Assembly (NCBI GenBank): GCA_964621165.1
Contig: CAZULC010000007.1
Span: 1-64,000, forward strand
DNA length: 64,000 nucleotides
Source: UMGS1696 sp964621165
GTDB taxonomy: Bacteria > Bacillota > Clostridia > Oscillospirales > CAG-272
Reading direction: 5' to 3'
The notes below the pieces were generated by a model that did no database searches, was not told where the DNA came from, and worked only from the letters and a program-made list of their open reading frames with translations. Every line of letters begins with the position of its first letter. Within the stretch, counting starts at the first letter, position 1. The translations under genes and the position numbers were made by a program. Shown piece after piece: positions 9,141-16,621 of the stretch.

Positions 9141-9830
9141 TCATTTGCCGCGAATCCGCTTATCGCATTTCTTTGCGAGGAAGGATAATCCAACCTGAAT
9201 AATCTGGACAAGAATAATAAGCAGCAGTGATGCAATATACATGATGTTTCCGATTCTGCGGTATAAGCCGTACTGGATTGCAATCTGACCAAGTCCCCCT
9301 CCAGCTATAAGGTAGGTCATGGGAGTGTAGCCCAAAATTGTGGTGGTTGCGATGGCACATCCCGTCAGTAGGGAAGGCTTAGCCTCGGGCACTAGAACTT
9401 TCACTATAATCTGTAAATTGTTGGATCCCATTGACTGCGCCGCTTCGATGACTCCACGGTCAACCTCACGTAGGGAAGACTCTACCATTCGGGCTACAAA
9501 GGGTATTGAAGCGAGATCCAGATAAAAGATGAAAGCGCTGTCGCCGATCATTGTTCCCATTACAGCCTTTGACAGGGGCTGGGTGATTATGAGCAGGATT
9601 ACAAATGGGATTGAGCGAACCATGTTCACGATGAACCCGACCACACTGTTCACGGGAGCGTTTGGAAATATGCCGTCCTTTGATGTGCCGTAGAGGATAA
9701 CCCCCAGCGGAATCCCGAATAAGTAAGCAATGGCGGTTGCGATTACCGTAATTTTCACGGTGACGAGAATTGACTCGAGATACATCTGACCCCGTCCATC
9801 GCCGAAGCATTCAGCTAAAAAATCAAGCAT
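9141..9830 (-). CDS. metI: methionine ABC transporter permease MetI
   Basis: A 229-residue inner-membrane permease with five or so hydrophobic helices. The EAA-type loop (EAAQSMGSNNLQII, about residue 140) contacts the ATPase, and GYTPMTYLIAGGGLGQIA is typical of MetI. Its ATG lies within the last codons of metN (8-base overlap), with a GAGGGAA site, so the two are translationally coupled. It forms the membrane channel of the MetNIQ importer. Confidence 0.95.
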   Translation of the reverse strand: MLDFLAECFGDGRGQMYLESILVTVKITVIATAIAYLFGIPLGVILYGTSKDGIFPNAPVNSVVGFIVNMVRSIPFVILLIITQPLSKAVMGTMIGDSAFIFYLDLASIPFVARMVESSLREVDRGVIEAAQSMGSNNLQIIVKVLVPEAKPSLLTGCAIATTTILGYTPMTYLIAGGGLGQIAIQYGLYRRIGNIMYIASLLLIILVQIIQVGLSFLAKKCDKRIRGK

Positions 9831-10833
9831 TGCCGTTCCCTCTTTCTATGATTTCCTCATATGTCAGCCCACTCTGCTCGAGGTAGTTGAGAATCCGCGA
9901 AACCGAACTCTCGTCCTCGGGAAGCCTGATTAGCATCTGGCCGTAAGTCTTTCCGCCGATGTCCTTTGTGTTTGCGGTCATTATACTCACGCTCGCACGG
10001 CAGTCCAGCGAAAGGCGGGAAATAATCGGCTCGCCCGTCTCTTCTCCGTTGAACACAAGACGTATAACACGACCACTTGGAGTGGACTTTGTGTCCGCGT
10101 CCTTCGGCAGAATCAGCTCCTTTGCAATAGCCGACTTGGGAGCGAGGAAAATATCCTTCACTAGCCCTTCCTCTGCAACCACGCCTCCGTCGAGAACCGC
10201 CACTCTGTTGCAGATCCGCTCAACCACACGCATTTCGTGAGTTATGACTACAATCGTAACTCCCATTTCACGGTTGATTTTCTCAAGCAGCGCAAGAATT
10301 GCCGAGGTGGTGTTGGGGTCAAGAGCGCTTGTGGCTTCGTCACATAAGAGAACCTCGGGATTTGTGGCAAGAGCACGGGCAATGGCGACTCTCTGCTTCT
10401 GACCGCCGGACAGCTGGGAAGGGTAGGAGTTCATCCTGTCCTCAAGCCCAACCACACCGAGCAGTTCCTTCGCTTTCTTCACTGCGTCCTTTTTCGGGAC
10501 TCCGGAAATTTCCATGGGGTAGCACACATTGCCCAGCGCCGTTCTCTGCGCCAGAAGGTTGAAGCCTTGGAAAATCATGGTAATGGACCGGCGGGTTTGG
10601 AGCAGCTCCTTTTTCGATAGTGTAGCCAGATTCACTCCCTTGAAGCGGACCTCGCCGGACGTGGGGACTTCGAGGAAGTTTATGCACCGCACAAGGGTGG
10701 ATTTTCCCGCTCCCGACAGGCCGATAATGCCATAGATGTCGCCTTTGTTTATGGTGAGCGAAACATCCTTTACGGCTTCCACCGCGTCGTGGTCGGTTTT
10801 GAAGGTTTTACAAACATGAACAAGCTCTATCAA
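9823..10833 (-). CDS. metN: methionine ABC transporter ATPase MetN
   Basis: A 336-residue ATPase with Walker A GLSGAGKST at residues 38-46, signature LSGGQKQR, and Walker B LLCDEATSALD. A C-terminal NIL domain (about residues 255-336) in MetN binds methionine and inhibits transport when the cell is replete. The start is TTG at 10833, placed 6 bases after a GGAGG. It is the first gene of metNIQ. It is preceded by a 220-nt leader with a small ORF and a terminator hairpin, which points to control by transcription attenuation. No S-box or T-box is recognisable. Confidence 0.95.
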   Translation of the reverse strand: MIELVHVCKTFKTDHDAVEAVKDVSLTINKGDIYGIIGLSGAGKSTLVRCINFLEVPTSGEVRFKGVNLATLSKKELLQTRRSITMIFQGFNLLAQRTALGNVCYPMEISGVPKKDAVKKAKELLGVVGLEDRMNSYPSQLSGGQKQRVAIARALATNPEVLLCDEATSALDPNTTSAILALLEKINREMGVTIVVITHEMRVVERICNRVAVLDGGVVAEEGLVKDIFLAPKSAIAKELILPKDADTKSTPSGRVIRLVFNGEETGEPIISRLSLDCRASVSIMTANTKDIGGKTYGQMLIRLPEDESSVSRILNYLEQSGLTYEEIIERGNGNA

Positions 10834-10856
10834 ATCTATCCTCCGATTTACCGCAT

Positions 10857-10898
10857 AAAAAACAAGCCCGAAACCGCCATATGTGCCGTCCCGGACTT
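10857..10898 (-). terminator. leader terminator before metN (attenuator)
   Basis: The minus strand has a stem AAGTCCG / CGGGCTT (one G-T pair) with extra inner wobble pairs, followed by G and six T. It lies 24 bases before the metN start and 29 bases after the stop of a small leader ORF. Its 5' arm, AGTCCGGG at 10890-10897, is also exactly complementary to CCCGGACT inside that ORF (10960-10967). The terminator and an antiterminator therefore exclude each other. Confidence 0.8.
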
Positions 10899-10926
10899 TA
10901 TAGTCAAGAAGTTAATCCGCACCCTG

Positions 10927-11010
10927 TCAATACGTGCGCGAAACCAACACCCGACGCTGAGTCCGGGCGGAGTACATTCGTATGCTGGCATTGATGACAG
11001 TGTTTCTCAC
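10927..11010 (-). CDS. 27-codon leader ORF of the metNIQ operon
   Basis: It starts at GTG (11010) with a full AAGGAG site 7 bases upstream and ends at TGA. It begins about 44 nt after the predicted start of a perfect-consensus promoter. The peptide is Arg-rich towards its end (segment SARTQRRV, then LVSRTY), with one internal Met codon at position 12 and no Cys. Codons 15-17 (GCC CGG ACT) are the bases that can pair with the terminator arm downstream. Ribosome position on this ORF could therefore decide whether metN is transcribed. The peptide is not a family I can name. The coding call rests on the ribosome site and the placement. Confidence 0.7.
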   Translation of the reverse strand: MRNTVINASIRMYSARTQRRVLVSRTY

Positions 11011-11060
11011 GTTTCTTCTCCTTAAATTCCTGCTTGATTTCTCTTTGATGTGTTGTATAA

Positions 11061-11099
11061 ATTATATCATTCCAAAATCCCCTTGTCAAGCGAAATATT
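11061..11099 (-). promoter_or_regulatory. sigma-A promoter of the metNIQ leader
   Basis: On the minus strand, TTGACA (11094-11099), 17 bases and TATAAT (11061-11066) are a perfect consensus match. Transcription should begin near 11054, giving a leader of about 220 nt before metN. Such a strong promoter ahead of a terminator fits control by attenuation. Confidence 0.9.
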
Positions 11100-11152
11100 T
11101 TTAAAAATCCGCCAATCTTGCACCATTATCCGCCGCTTATTATTGTAGTATA

Positions 11153-11167
11153 TTTACATGATGTAAA
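11153..11167. promoter_or_regulatory. palindrome between the metNIQ and MATE promoters
   Basis: TTTACAT-G-ATGTAAA is a perfect 15-bp palindrome in the divergent intergenic space. It is of operator size, but nothing in the window identifies a binding protein. Apart from the two promoters, the rest of 11100-11272 shows only AT-rich sequence. Confidence 0.35.
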
Positions 11168-11272
11168 GAAAAACTAATCATGGAATAAGATAATCATATC
11201 GCGAAACTGATTTTTCAGTCATAACTGATGAATAAAAATCGCAACTCTGTACAGCGTAAATTTTTCTTCCGC

Positions 11273-11301
11273 TTGACAACAGGGATAAAATGTTGTATTA
11301 T
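11273..11301 (+). promoter_or_regulatory. sigma-A promoter of the MATE/nucleotidyltransferase operon
   Basis: TTGACA (11273-11278), 17 bases and TATTAT (11296-11301). The MATE start codon is about 75 bases beyond the expected transcription start. Confidence 0.85.
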
Positions 11302-11382
11302 TATATGTATTATTATATAAGATAAGAAAAATTTTAGAAATTCATCGGATATCACATTATTATCACGACAAAGGATTATAAC

Positions 11383-12762
11383 ATGGCACTCGGAGAATTA
11401 CTTAAAAAACGAAAAAAGCACGGCGACGTGGACATGACCGAGGGAAACATCAACTCCCAGATCATAACCTTCGCAATCCCGCTCCTCATCGGAAACATAT
11501 TCCAGCAGCTCTACAACATGGTCGACACGTGGGTTGTGGGGAACTACGTCAGCAACGAGGCTTTCGCGGCAGTTGGCTCGGTGGGACCCATCATCAATAT
11601 GTTAATCGGCATCTTTCTCGGGCTGTCAAGCGGCGCGGGAGTTGTCATTTCCCAGTACTACGGCGCAAAGGACGACGGCAAGGTCAAAGAGGCCGTACAC
11701 ACCTCAATCGTGCTGACTTTGATTTTGGCCGTAACCATCACCGCCGTGGGAATCGCGATAGTTCCGTTCATGCTTGACTTCATGAAAACCGACCCCACCG
11801 TAGTCCCGGAGGCAAAATCCTACCTCACAATCTACTTCGCCGGAGTAATAGGACTGATGCTGTACAACATGGGAGCTGGCATTCTGCGGGCTGTGGGCGA
11901 CTCCGAGCGGCCGTTCTACTACCTTGTGGTGTCGGCAGTGATGAACATAATCCTCGACTTGCTGTTCGTTCTCGCGTTCCACATGGGAGTTGAGGGCGTG
12001 GCTTACGCGACAATCATCTCACAGGGAGTCTCAGCCGTCCTCACCATGATTACCTTAATCAAAGCAAACACCTGTATCAGACTCAGGCTGACCGATCTGA
12101 AAATATCTTTCCCCGTACTCGGCAAAATTTTTATCGTGGGAATTCCGGCGGCGGTGCAGATGGCGATAACCGCGTTTTCAAACGTGTTCGTCCAGTCCTA
12201 CATCAATTACTTCGGCGCTGACGTAATGTCTGGCTGGACTGCGTACTCGAAAATCGACCAGCTCATGTTCCTCCCCATGCAGTCAATAGCACTGGCTTCG
12301 ACTACGTTTGTCGGACAGAATCTCGGCAAGAATCAGGTTGAGCGGGCGAAAAAAGGCGTGCGCAACTCGCTGATCATGTCCTTTGTCTCCACAGCCGTAC
12401 TCATGGTCCCTGTCGTCATATTCTCGCCATATTTAGTGGAGTTCTTCAACAATGAGCCGGCGGTTGTGGAATGCGGAACCCTGCTACTGAGATACATCAC
12501 CCCATTCTACATAGTCTGCTGCGTCAATCAGGTGTACTCGGGCGCACTTCGCGGAGCCGGAAACAGTCTTGTCCCCACAATCATCATGCTTTCGTCATTT
12601 GTAGCGTTCCGTCAGATTTACCTCTACATCATGGCCAACTTCATCTCAAACGAAATCCTGCCAATTGCAATGGGATACCCCGCGGGATGGCTTGTGTGCA
12701 GTCTTCTGACCTTCATAGCCTACCACAAAGCCGACCTGTCAAAGACCAGAATAACCAAGTGA
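11383..12762 (+). CDS. MATE family efflux transporter
   Basis: A 459-residue protein with 12 hydrophobic helices and MATE family segments: GNIFQQLYNMVDTWVVGNYV near residue 45, NMGAGILRAVGDSERPF near 165, and the mirrored GQNLGKNQVERAKKG in the second half. It exports cationic drugs or metabolites in exchange for Na+ or H+. A nucleotidyltransferase gene begins 3 bases after its stop, so the two are made together, probably as a drug-defence unit. The substrate cannot be predicted. A second, different MATE gene lies at 52.7 kb. Confidence 0.92.
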   Translation: MALGELLKKRKKHGDVDMTEGNINSQIITFAIPLLIGNIFQQLYNMVDTWVVGNYVSNEAFAAVGSVGPIINMLIGIFLGLSSGAGVVISQYYGAKDDGKVKEAVHTSIVLTLILAVTITAVGIAIVPFMLDFMKTDPTVVPEAKSYLTIYFAGVIGLMLYNMGAGILRAVGDSERPFYYLVVSAVMNIILDLLFVLAFHMGVEGVAYATIISQGVSAVLTMITLIKANTCIRLRLTDLKISFPVLGKIFIVGIPAAVQMAITAFSNVFVQSYINYFGADVMSGWTAYSKIDQLMFLPMQSIALASTTFVGQNLGKNQVERAKKGVRNSLIMSFVSTAVLMVPVVIFSPYLVEFFNNEPAVVECGTLLLRYITPFYIVCCVNQVYSGALRGAGNSLVPTIIMLSSFVAFRQIYLYIMANFISNEILPIAMGYPAGWLVCSLLTFIAYHKADLSKTRITK

Positions 12763-12765
12763 ATC

Positions 12766-13551
12766 ATGGAAAAACCCGACTCAATCATCTCATCAATCGT
12801 GAGCCTGAACAAAGCCGTATTCAAGGACAACCTCACCGGCGTGTATCTTCACGGTTCAGCGGCTCTCGGATGCTATAACCCAAAGAAAAGTGACGTGGAC
12901 TTCATTACGGTTGTCAAAGCCCCGCCGTCAGCTGAAGAAAAGTGCGAATACATCAGGGGTCTGCTTGACATCAACTCAGCCTGCTCAAAAAAGGGACTCG
13001 AGACCAGCGTGGTTCTTCTTGAATACTGTAGAAATTTCACCCATCCCACGCCATATGAGCTTCACTTCTCAAACTTATACCTGACGGAAGCAAAGTCCGA
13101 CCCGTTATCATTTGCGGCAGGAATACACGGACTTGATTTTGATCTGGCTGCTCACTTCACTGTAATAAAATCAGCCGGAGTGACGCTGTATGGAAGCCCG
13201 ACAGACGAGGTTTTCGGTCCGGTTCCACGTCGAGACTATATTGACAGCGTGATGTACGACATTGACTCAGCCGTTAACGAAATTCCCTCATCATTTGTCT
13301 ACACCACCCTGAACCTGTGCCGGACCCTCGCTTACTCGATTGACGGAAAAATCCGCTCGAAAAAGCAGGGCGGGGAATTCTGCCTGAGTCTGCCGGAGCT
13401 GACAGAATACTACCCAGTCATCGCCGCCGCGCTCGGGGACTACACCACCGATAAAACTCCGCCCACACCGGACAAAGAAAAGTTGCAGGCTTTCGCCGGA
13501 CATATGCTTGACGAAATAAAACATAATCTCGCCAAAAGCGGGGAAGAATAA
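12766..13551 (+). CDS. aminoglycoside-type nucleotidyltransferase (AadA-like, DUF4111)
   Basis: A 261-residue protein. An N-terminal nucleotidyltransferase fold carries the motif GSAALG...SDVDFI (about residues 29-47), with two metal-binding aspartates. The helical C-terminal domain resembles the DUF4111 domain of ANT(3'')/ANT(9) enzymes (NLCRTLAYSIDGKIRSKKQG). Family members add AMP to aminoglycosides such as streptomycin or spectinomycin. The gene starts 3 bases after the MATE stop. Resistance activity is inferred and many chromosomal homologues are untested. Confidence 0.75.
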   Translation: MEKPDSIISSIVSLNKAVFKDNLTGVYLHGSAALGCYNPKKSDVDFITVVKAPPSAEEKCEYIRGLLDINSACSKKGLETSVVLLEYCRNFTHPTPYELHFSNLYLTEAKSDPLSFAAGIHGLDFDLAAHFTVIKSAGVTLYGSPTDEVFGPVPRRDYIDSVMYDIDSAVNEIPSSFVYTTLNLCRTLAYSIDGKIRSKKQGGEFCLSLPELTEYYPVIAAALGDYTTDKTPPTPDKEKLQAFAGHMLDEIKHNLAKSGEE

Positions 13552-13570
13552 GAAAGAAATATTTTATAAG

Positions 13571-13640
13571 GCGACACCGCACAGTTCTGATGGTGCAGAT
13601 GTGCCATCAAGGCGTTAGCCGTGGTTTGTGCGGTGGTACC
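13571..13640 (+). ncRNA. structured element upstream of thioredoxin (copy 1 of a dispersed element)
   Basis: A 9-bp closing stem CACCGCACA / TGTGCGGTG encloses two hairpins: GATGGTGC / GTGCCATC with loop AGAT, and GGC-GTTA-GCC. The element ends in GGTGGTACC, 21 bases before the trx start. Its 3' half, from GATGTGCC to GGTGGTACC, recurs on the minus strand at 28261-28306 with changes that keep a hairpin. It could be a cis-acting RNA in the trx leader or a small mobile repeat. It has no match to a class I can name. Confidence 0.5.
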
Positions 13641-13661
13641 ATAAATTAAAGGAGCAAAAAA

Positions 13662-13976
13662 ATGGCTGTAAAAACTCTCACAAAAGCAGAATTCGAGGAT
13701 GTTGTCCTCAAGTCAGACAAGCCCGTTGTAATCGACTTCTGGGCGCCGTGGTGCGGACCGTGCAGAATGCTCTCCCCTGTGGTTGACGAAATCTCCGAGG
13801 AAAGAGATGACATCCTCTTCTGCAAGGTAAACGTCGACGAAGAAAAGGAACTCGCCGAAAAGTACGAGGTCATGTCAATTCCGCTGCTTGTCTACATTGA
13901 AAACGGCGAGACCGTGAAGACTTCCCTTGGATACAAACCCAAGGAAGACGTCCTCGACTTCATAGACAACGACTGA
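13662..13976 (+). CDS. trxA: thioredoxin
   Basis: A 104-residue single-domain thioredoxin with active site WCGPC (C31, C34) and the cis-proline segment SIPLLVYI. It reduces disulfides of cytoplasmic proteins using thioredoxin reductase, which is not in the window. The start has AAAGGAG 8 bases upstream. The leader carries a structured element (13571-13640). It is probably a single-gene unit closed by a hairpin at 13999-14035. Confidence 0.95.
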   Translation: MAVKTLTKAEFEDVVLKSDKPVVIDFWAPWCGPCRMLSPVVDEISEERDDILFCKVNVDEEKELAEKYEVMSIPLLVYIENGETVKTSLGYKPKEDVLDFIDND

Positions 13977-13998
13977 CCCCTGCCGTAAAAAGAGAAAA

Positions 13999-14035
13999 AG
14001 CCGCCCGGAAAATCATACCCGAGCGGTTATTCTTT
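13999..14035 (+). terminator. terminator between trx and the Gly/Asn-rich lipoprotein
   Basis: An imperfect stem GCCGCCCGG / CCCGAGCGGT is followed by TTATTCTTTT. It lies between two convergent genes and may serve both. Confidence 0.55.
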
Positions 14036-14039
14036 TGAT

Positions 14040-14549
14040 TTATCTTATTCCGGCAGAAGTTCCGTTTCCGGATGACGTGCCTGTTGATCCGGAGCCGACA
14101 CCTGAACCACCGGTCAAACCGCCGGAAGAGCCAGCCGCACTGCCGCTTACAGAACCGCCGCCGAATGATCTCGCGTTGGCATTGTTTTCACCCGTCGCCG
14201 AGTTGCCGCTGTCGGAATTTGAGCCATTTGAAGCGTCAGATCCGTTCGTGCCGCCCGAGCCGTTTGTGCCGGAGCCGCCGTCGTTTCCGTCATCTATAAT
14301 CCCGTCTCCGTTGTCGTCCCCCAATGTGTTGTTCCCGTCGGTGGTGTCAGTCATACCTGTGCCGCCGCTCGCGCCTCCGTTTACCGTGCCCCCGTTTGTG
14401 CCGGAGCCGCTGTCACCATCGCCGCTGTTGTCGGTCATGTTTGTGTTCGAGCCGCTGCCTGAGCCGTTGTTGTTTCCGCCGTCATCTCCGCCTGTGCATG
14501 AGGTCATCAGCATTGACAGCGCAAGTATGGTCAAAAGTAATTTTTTCAT
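14040..14549 (-). CDS. low-complexity Gly/Asn/Ser/Asp-rich lipoprotein
   Basis: A 169-residue protein. A signal peptide ends in a lipobox (MTSC, lipid Cys near residue 18); the rest is almost wholly G, N, S, T and D. One segment, DDNGDGIIDDGNDGG (about residues 76-90), looks like an EF-hand or dockerin-type calcium loop. It is therefore an anchored, flexible, acidic surface tether, perhaps calcium-binding. There are no aromatic residues apart from one Phe. It has no recognisable fold and homologues would be hard to detect. It stands alone, with a consensus promoter for the neighbouring HD gene reading the other way. The function is unknown. Confidence 0.75.
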   Translation of the reverse strand: MKKLLLTILALSMLMTSCTGGDDGGNNNGSGSGSNTNMTDNSGDGDSGSGTNGGTVNGGASGGTGMTDTTDGNNTLGDDNGDGIIDDGNDGGSGTNGSGGTNGSDASNGSNSDSGNSATGENNANARSFGGGSVSGSAAGSSGGLTGGSGVGSGSTGTSSGNGTSAGIR

Positions 14550-14644
14550 AATACAATACTCCTTGATTACGCATGATTTTTTATGGCTGCAAACGTTAGT
14601 ATTGACCGACGGAATAAAAATATACGCTGTATTTATAAAAACTA

Positions 14645-14673
14645 TTGATTATATCACTAATTTGAGTTATAAT
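14645..14673 (+). promoter_or_regulatory. sigma-A promoter of the HD-domain gene
   Basis: TTGATT (14645-14650), 17 bases and TATAAT (14668-14673), with the ATG at 14712. Confidence 0.8.
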
Positions 14674-14711
14674 ACATCATATAAAAATCATAATACATGC
14701 GGGAGAATTGA

Positions 14712-15370
14712 ATGATAACCTTCAATGATATAAAAAATAACGATTCGGTAAACAAATACATCAAAAAAGCTGACCAGTCGCTTTCAGTTCTCGGGTATAC
14801 CGAATACTCCTTCGCACTGTGACAAAGGAGGCTGAAACCGCAGATTATATTCTCTCCACTCTCAATTACAGCGGACGTGAGGCGGAGCTTGTGAAAATCG
14901 CCGGCTACCTCCACGACATAGGCAATCTCGTCAACCGACTGTACCACTCACAGAGCGGCGCGGTTATGGCTTTCCGGATTCTCGAAAAAATGGGAATGGA
15001 CCCCGACGACACAGTTGACGTGGTAACGGCAATCGGTAATCACGACGAGGGAACCGGAACTCCGATCAACGATATTTCAGCCGCCCTGTTTCTGGCAGAC
15101 AAGTCCGACGTGCACCGAATCCGGGTTAGAAACATAGAACCCTCGAAGTTCGACATCCATGACCGCGTGAACTACTCGGTGTTCTCGTCAAGCCTAACCG
15201 TTGAGCGGGAGACGTCCGAAATAACCCTGAATCTCGGAGTTGACACGGATTTTTCAAGCATCACCGACTTTTTTGAGATATTCCTGCAGAGAATGATACT
15301 GTGCAAGAAAGCCGCGGAAAAGCTGAATTCGACTTTCCACCTCATAATAAACGGCCAAAAATTCATGTAA
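14712..15370 (+). pseudogene. HD-domain phosphohydrolase with a one-base frameshift
   Basis: The gene begins at ATG 14712 with a GGGAG site and reads 36 codons (ending TEYSFAL) to a TGA at 14820. The next frame opens at once with TKEAETADYIL and continues for 184 codons to 15370. The family I recall has the continuous segment SFAHVTK here. Inserting one A in GCACTGTG restores it exactly, so one base is missing near 14817. Downstream, the HD metal motif is intact (YLHDIGN, then GNHDEGTG), and the protein would be about 220 residues. Either the gene is freshly broken, the downstream part is made from GTG 14819, or the base is a sequence error. Confidence 0.75.
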
Positions 15371-15385
15371 ATCCGGCCGGAGGGA

Positions 15386-15943
15386 TTACAGGAATATCCC
15401 GCCGAAAACTCCGCAGAGCAGAATCAGGACAATTGGTGACACCTTTTTCGTCCGGCACAGCAGAAACGCCGACGCGAAAATTCCCCCCGCCGCAATGTCC
15501 ACGTGAGCTGAGGCAAGGTCGAGAATTGACGTGATTCCAAGCACATTCGGCAGAAACAAAGTCAGAAACGCCGCAAACACCAGCGAGCATACGGCAGACT
15601 TTATTACAGCCATCACATGGGCCACTCCGTCAGCTGAGCGGTATTTTGTATAGATATAGGTTAAAACTGCCATAAATGCGCATGGAACCGCAATACAGCC
15701 GAGAGTGGACAGAACCGCACCCAAAACTCCGCCGGACACGTATCCCGTGAATGAAGCGGCGTTGAGCGCAATGGGTCCGGGAGTTATTTCCGAAAGCGTA
15801 ACCACGTCATAAAGCTGCTCCGGCGATATCCAGCCGTATTTTCCGACGGCAATGTCCTCGATTAGGGATAAAGTCCCGTATCCTCCGCCGAAGCTCAGCG
15901 CACCTATCAGAAGGAAGTTGAAAAACAGCCGCAAATAAATCAA
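15386..15943 (-). CDS. chromate transporter family protein, half-size (second subunit)
   Basis: A 185-residue membrane protein of the CHR family, one half of the classical ChrA. It has the family signature GGGYGTLSLIEDIAV (residues 19-33) and the TPGPIALNAASFTGY segment. Paired half-size proteins act together to move chromate, or more often an unknown anion, out of or into the cell. Its start overlaps the stop of the first subunit by 4 bases. It faces a divergent LysR gene two genes away. Substrate specificity is not visible. Confidence 0.9.
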   Translation of the reverse strand: MIYLRLFFNFLLIGALSFGGGYGTLSLIEDIAVGKYGWISPEQLYDVVTLSEITPGPIALNAASFTGYVSGGVLGAVLSTLGCIAVPCAFMAVLTYIYTKYRSADGVAHVMAVIKSAVCSLVFAAFLTLFLPNVLGITSILDLASAHVDIAAGGIFASAFLLCRTKKVSPIVLILLCGVFGGIFL

Positions 15944-16548
15944 CGCTCCACACCTCTTTTCCAGAATCTGTCAATCAAATAGGAGATGATTCCCAGCCCG
16001 ATCGAGGCGAGAACAATGTACACCGACCCCACGCCGAAGAAAATCTGAGCCGCAACCGCCGCGATAAGCGTAACAGGCTTGAAAACAACAAGCGACGCCG
16101 ACGGATTTTTGGCACTGATTTTGTTTTTCAGTGCGCACACCGTGAGATTCAGAGCCGCGTCAAGGACTACTGCCGAAACTCCGGCCTGCATTCCACGCAT
16201 GACTCCGGAAATGATATGGCTGCTCCTGAAGTCCCCGAGAAGTCCGTAAAGCACGGATATCACGGTCATGATTACCAGCGGCGGAATCACGGTCCCGCAG
16301 ACGCAGACAAAAGCCCCTCCGAATCCGGCTATTCTGTATCCAAGAGTCAGTGAAGCGTTGACGGCTACGGCTCCGGGAGCGGACTGAGCCAGAGACGTAA
16401 TCTCAAGCATGTCATCCTCGGAGATAAGCTTCAGCTTTTCCACAAAGATTTTGCGTATGACCGAGATAATCACAAACCCCCCGCCGATTGTTGTGGCGGA
16501 AATATAAAGCGAATAAAGGAACAAATTCATCTTCTTCATTAGAATCAC
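15940..16548 (-). CDS. chromate transporter family protein, half-size (first subunit)
   Basis: A 202-residue CHR half-protein with signature GGGFVIISVIRKIFVEK (about residues 18-34) and APGAVAVNASLTLGY. It is co-encoded with the second half (ATGA overlap). It is transcribed away from a LysR-type regulator, from a consensus promoter whose elements interleave with the regulator's own promoter. The likely role is anion transport under LysR control. I use the 16548 start; a second Met three codons in is equally good. Confidence 0.9.
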   Translation of the reverse strand: MILMKKMNLFLYSLYISATTIGGGFVIISVIRKIFVEKLKLISEDDMLEITSLAQSAPGAVAVNASLTLGYRIAGFGGAFVCVCGTVIPPLVIMTVISVLYGLLGDFRSSHIISGVMRGMQAGVSAVVLDAALNLTVCALKNKISAKNPSASLVVFKPVTLIAAVAAQIFFGVGSVYIVLASIGLGIISYLIDRFWKRGVER

Positions 16549-16582
16549 CTGAAAATAACCAAAAAAAATTTTTATCTTATTA

Positions 16583-16611
16583 TATTATACCACTTGAAAT
16601 ATAATTTGTAA
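16583..16611 (-). promoter_or_regulatory. promoter of the chromate-transporter pair
   Basis: On the minus strand, TTTACA (16606-16611), 17 bases and TATAAT (16583-16588). It overlaps the divergent LysR promoter at 16593-16621. Confidence 0.8.
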
Positions 16612-16621
16612 AATGTTATAA
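16593..16621 (+). promoter_or_regulatory. promoter of the LysR gene
   Basis: TTGAAA (16593-16598), 17 bases and TATAAT (16616-16621). Its -35 lies in the spacer of the opposing promoter, so the two cannot be occupied together. Confidence 0.8.

Noticed and set aside
10834..11060. S-box (SAM-I) or T-box riboswitch upstream of metN.
   Set aside because: No S-box P1/P3 signature and no T-box GGTGGNACCGCG motif are found; the leader has a small ORF and a simple alternative hairpin instead.
10904..11089. A 61-codon frame in the metNIQ leader.
   Set aside because: It would begin near the promoter and has no ribosome site. The shorter GTG ORF at 10927-11010, in another frame, has a full site and the pairing codons.
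13628..13640. GGTGGTACC at the end of the trx leader element as a T-box.
   Set aside because: There is no specifier stem-loop or antiterminator downstream, and the closing stem takes part of the motif. The same word also occurs by the nagA ribosome site, so it is weak evidence.
14657..14947. A 96-codon minus-strand frame over the start of the HD-domain gene.
   Set aside because: It is the complement of the real gene, covering its promoter and first codons; no support of its own.
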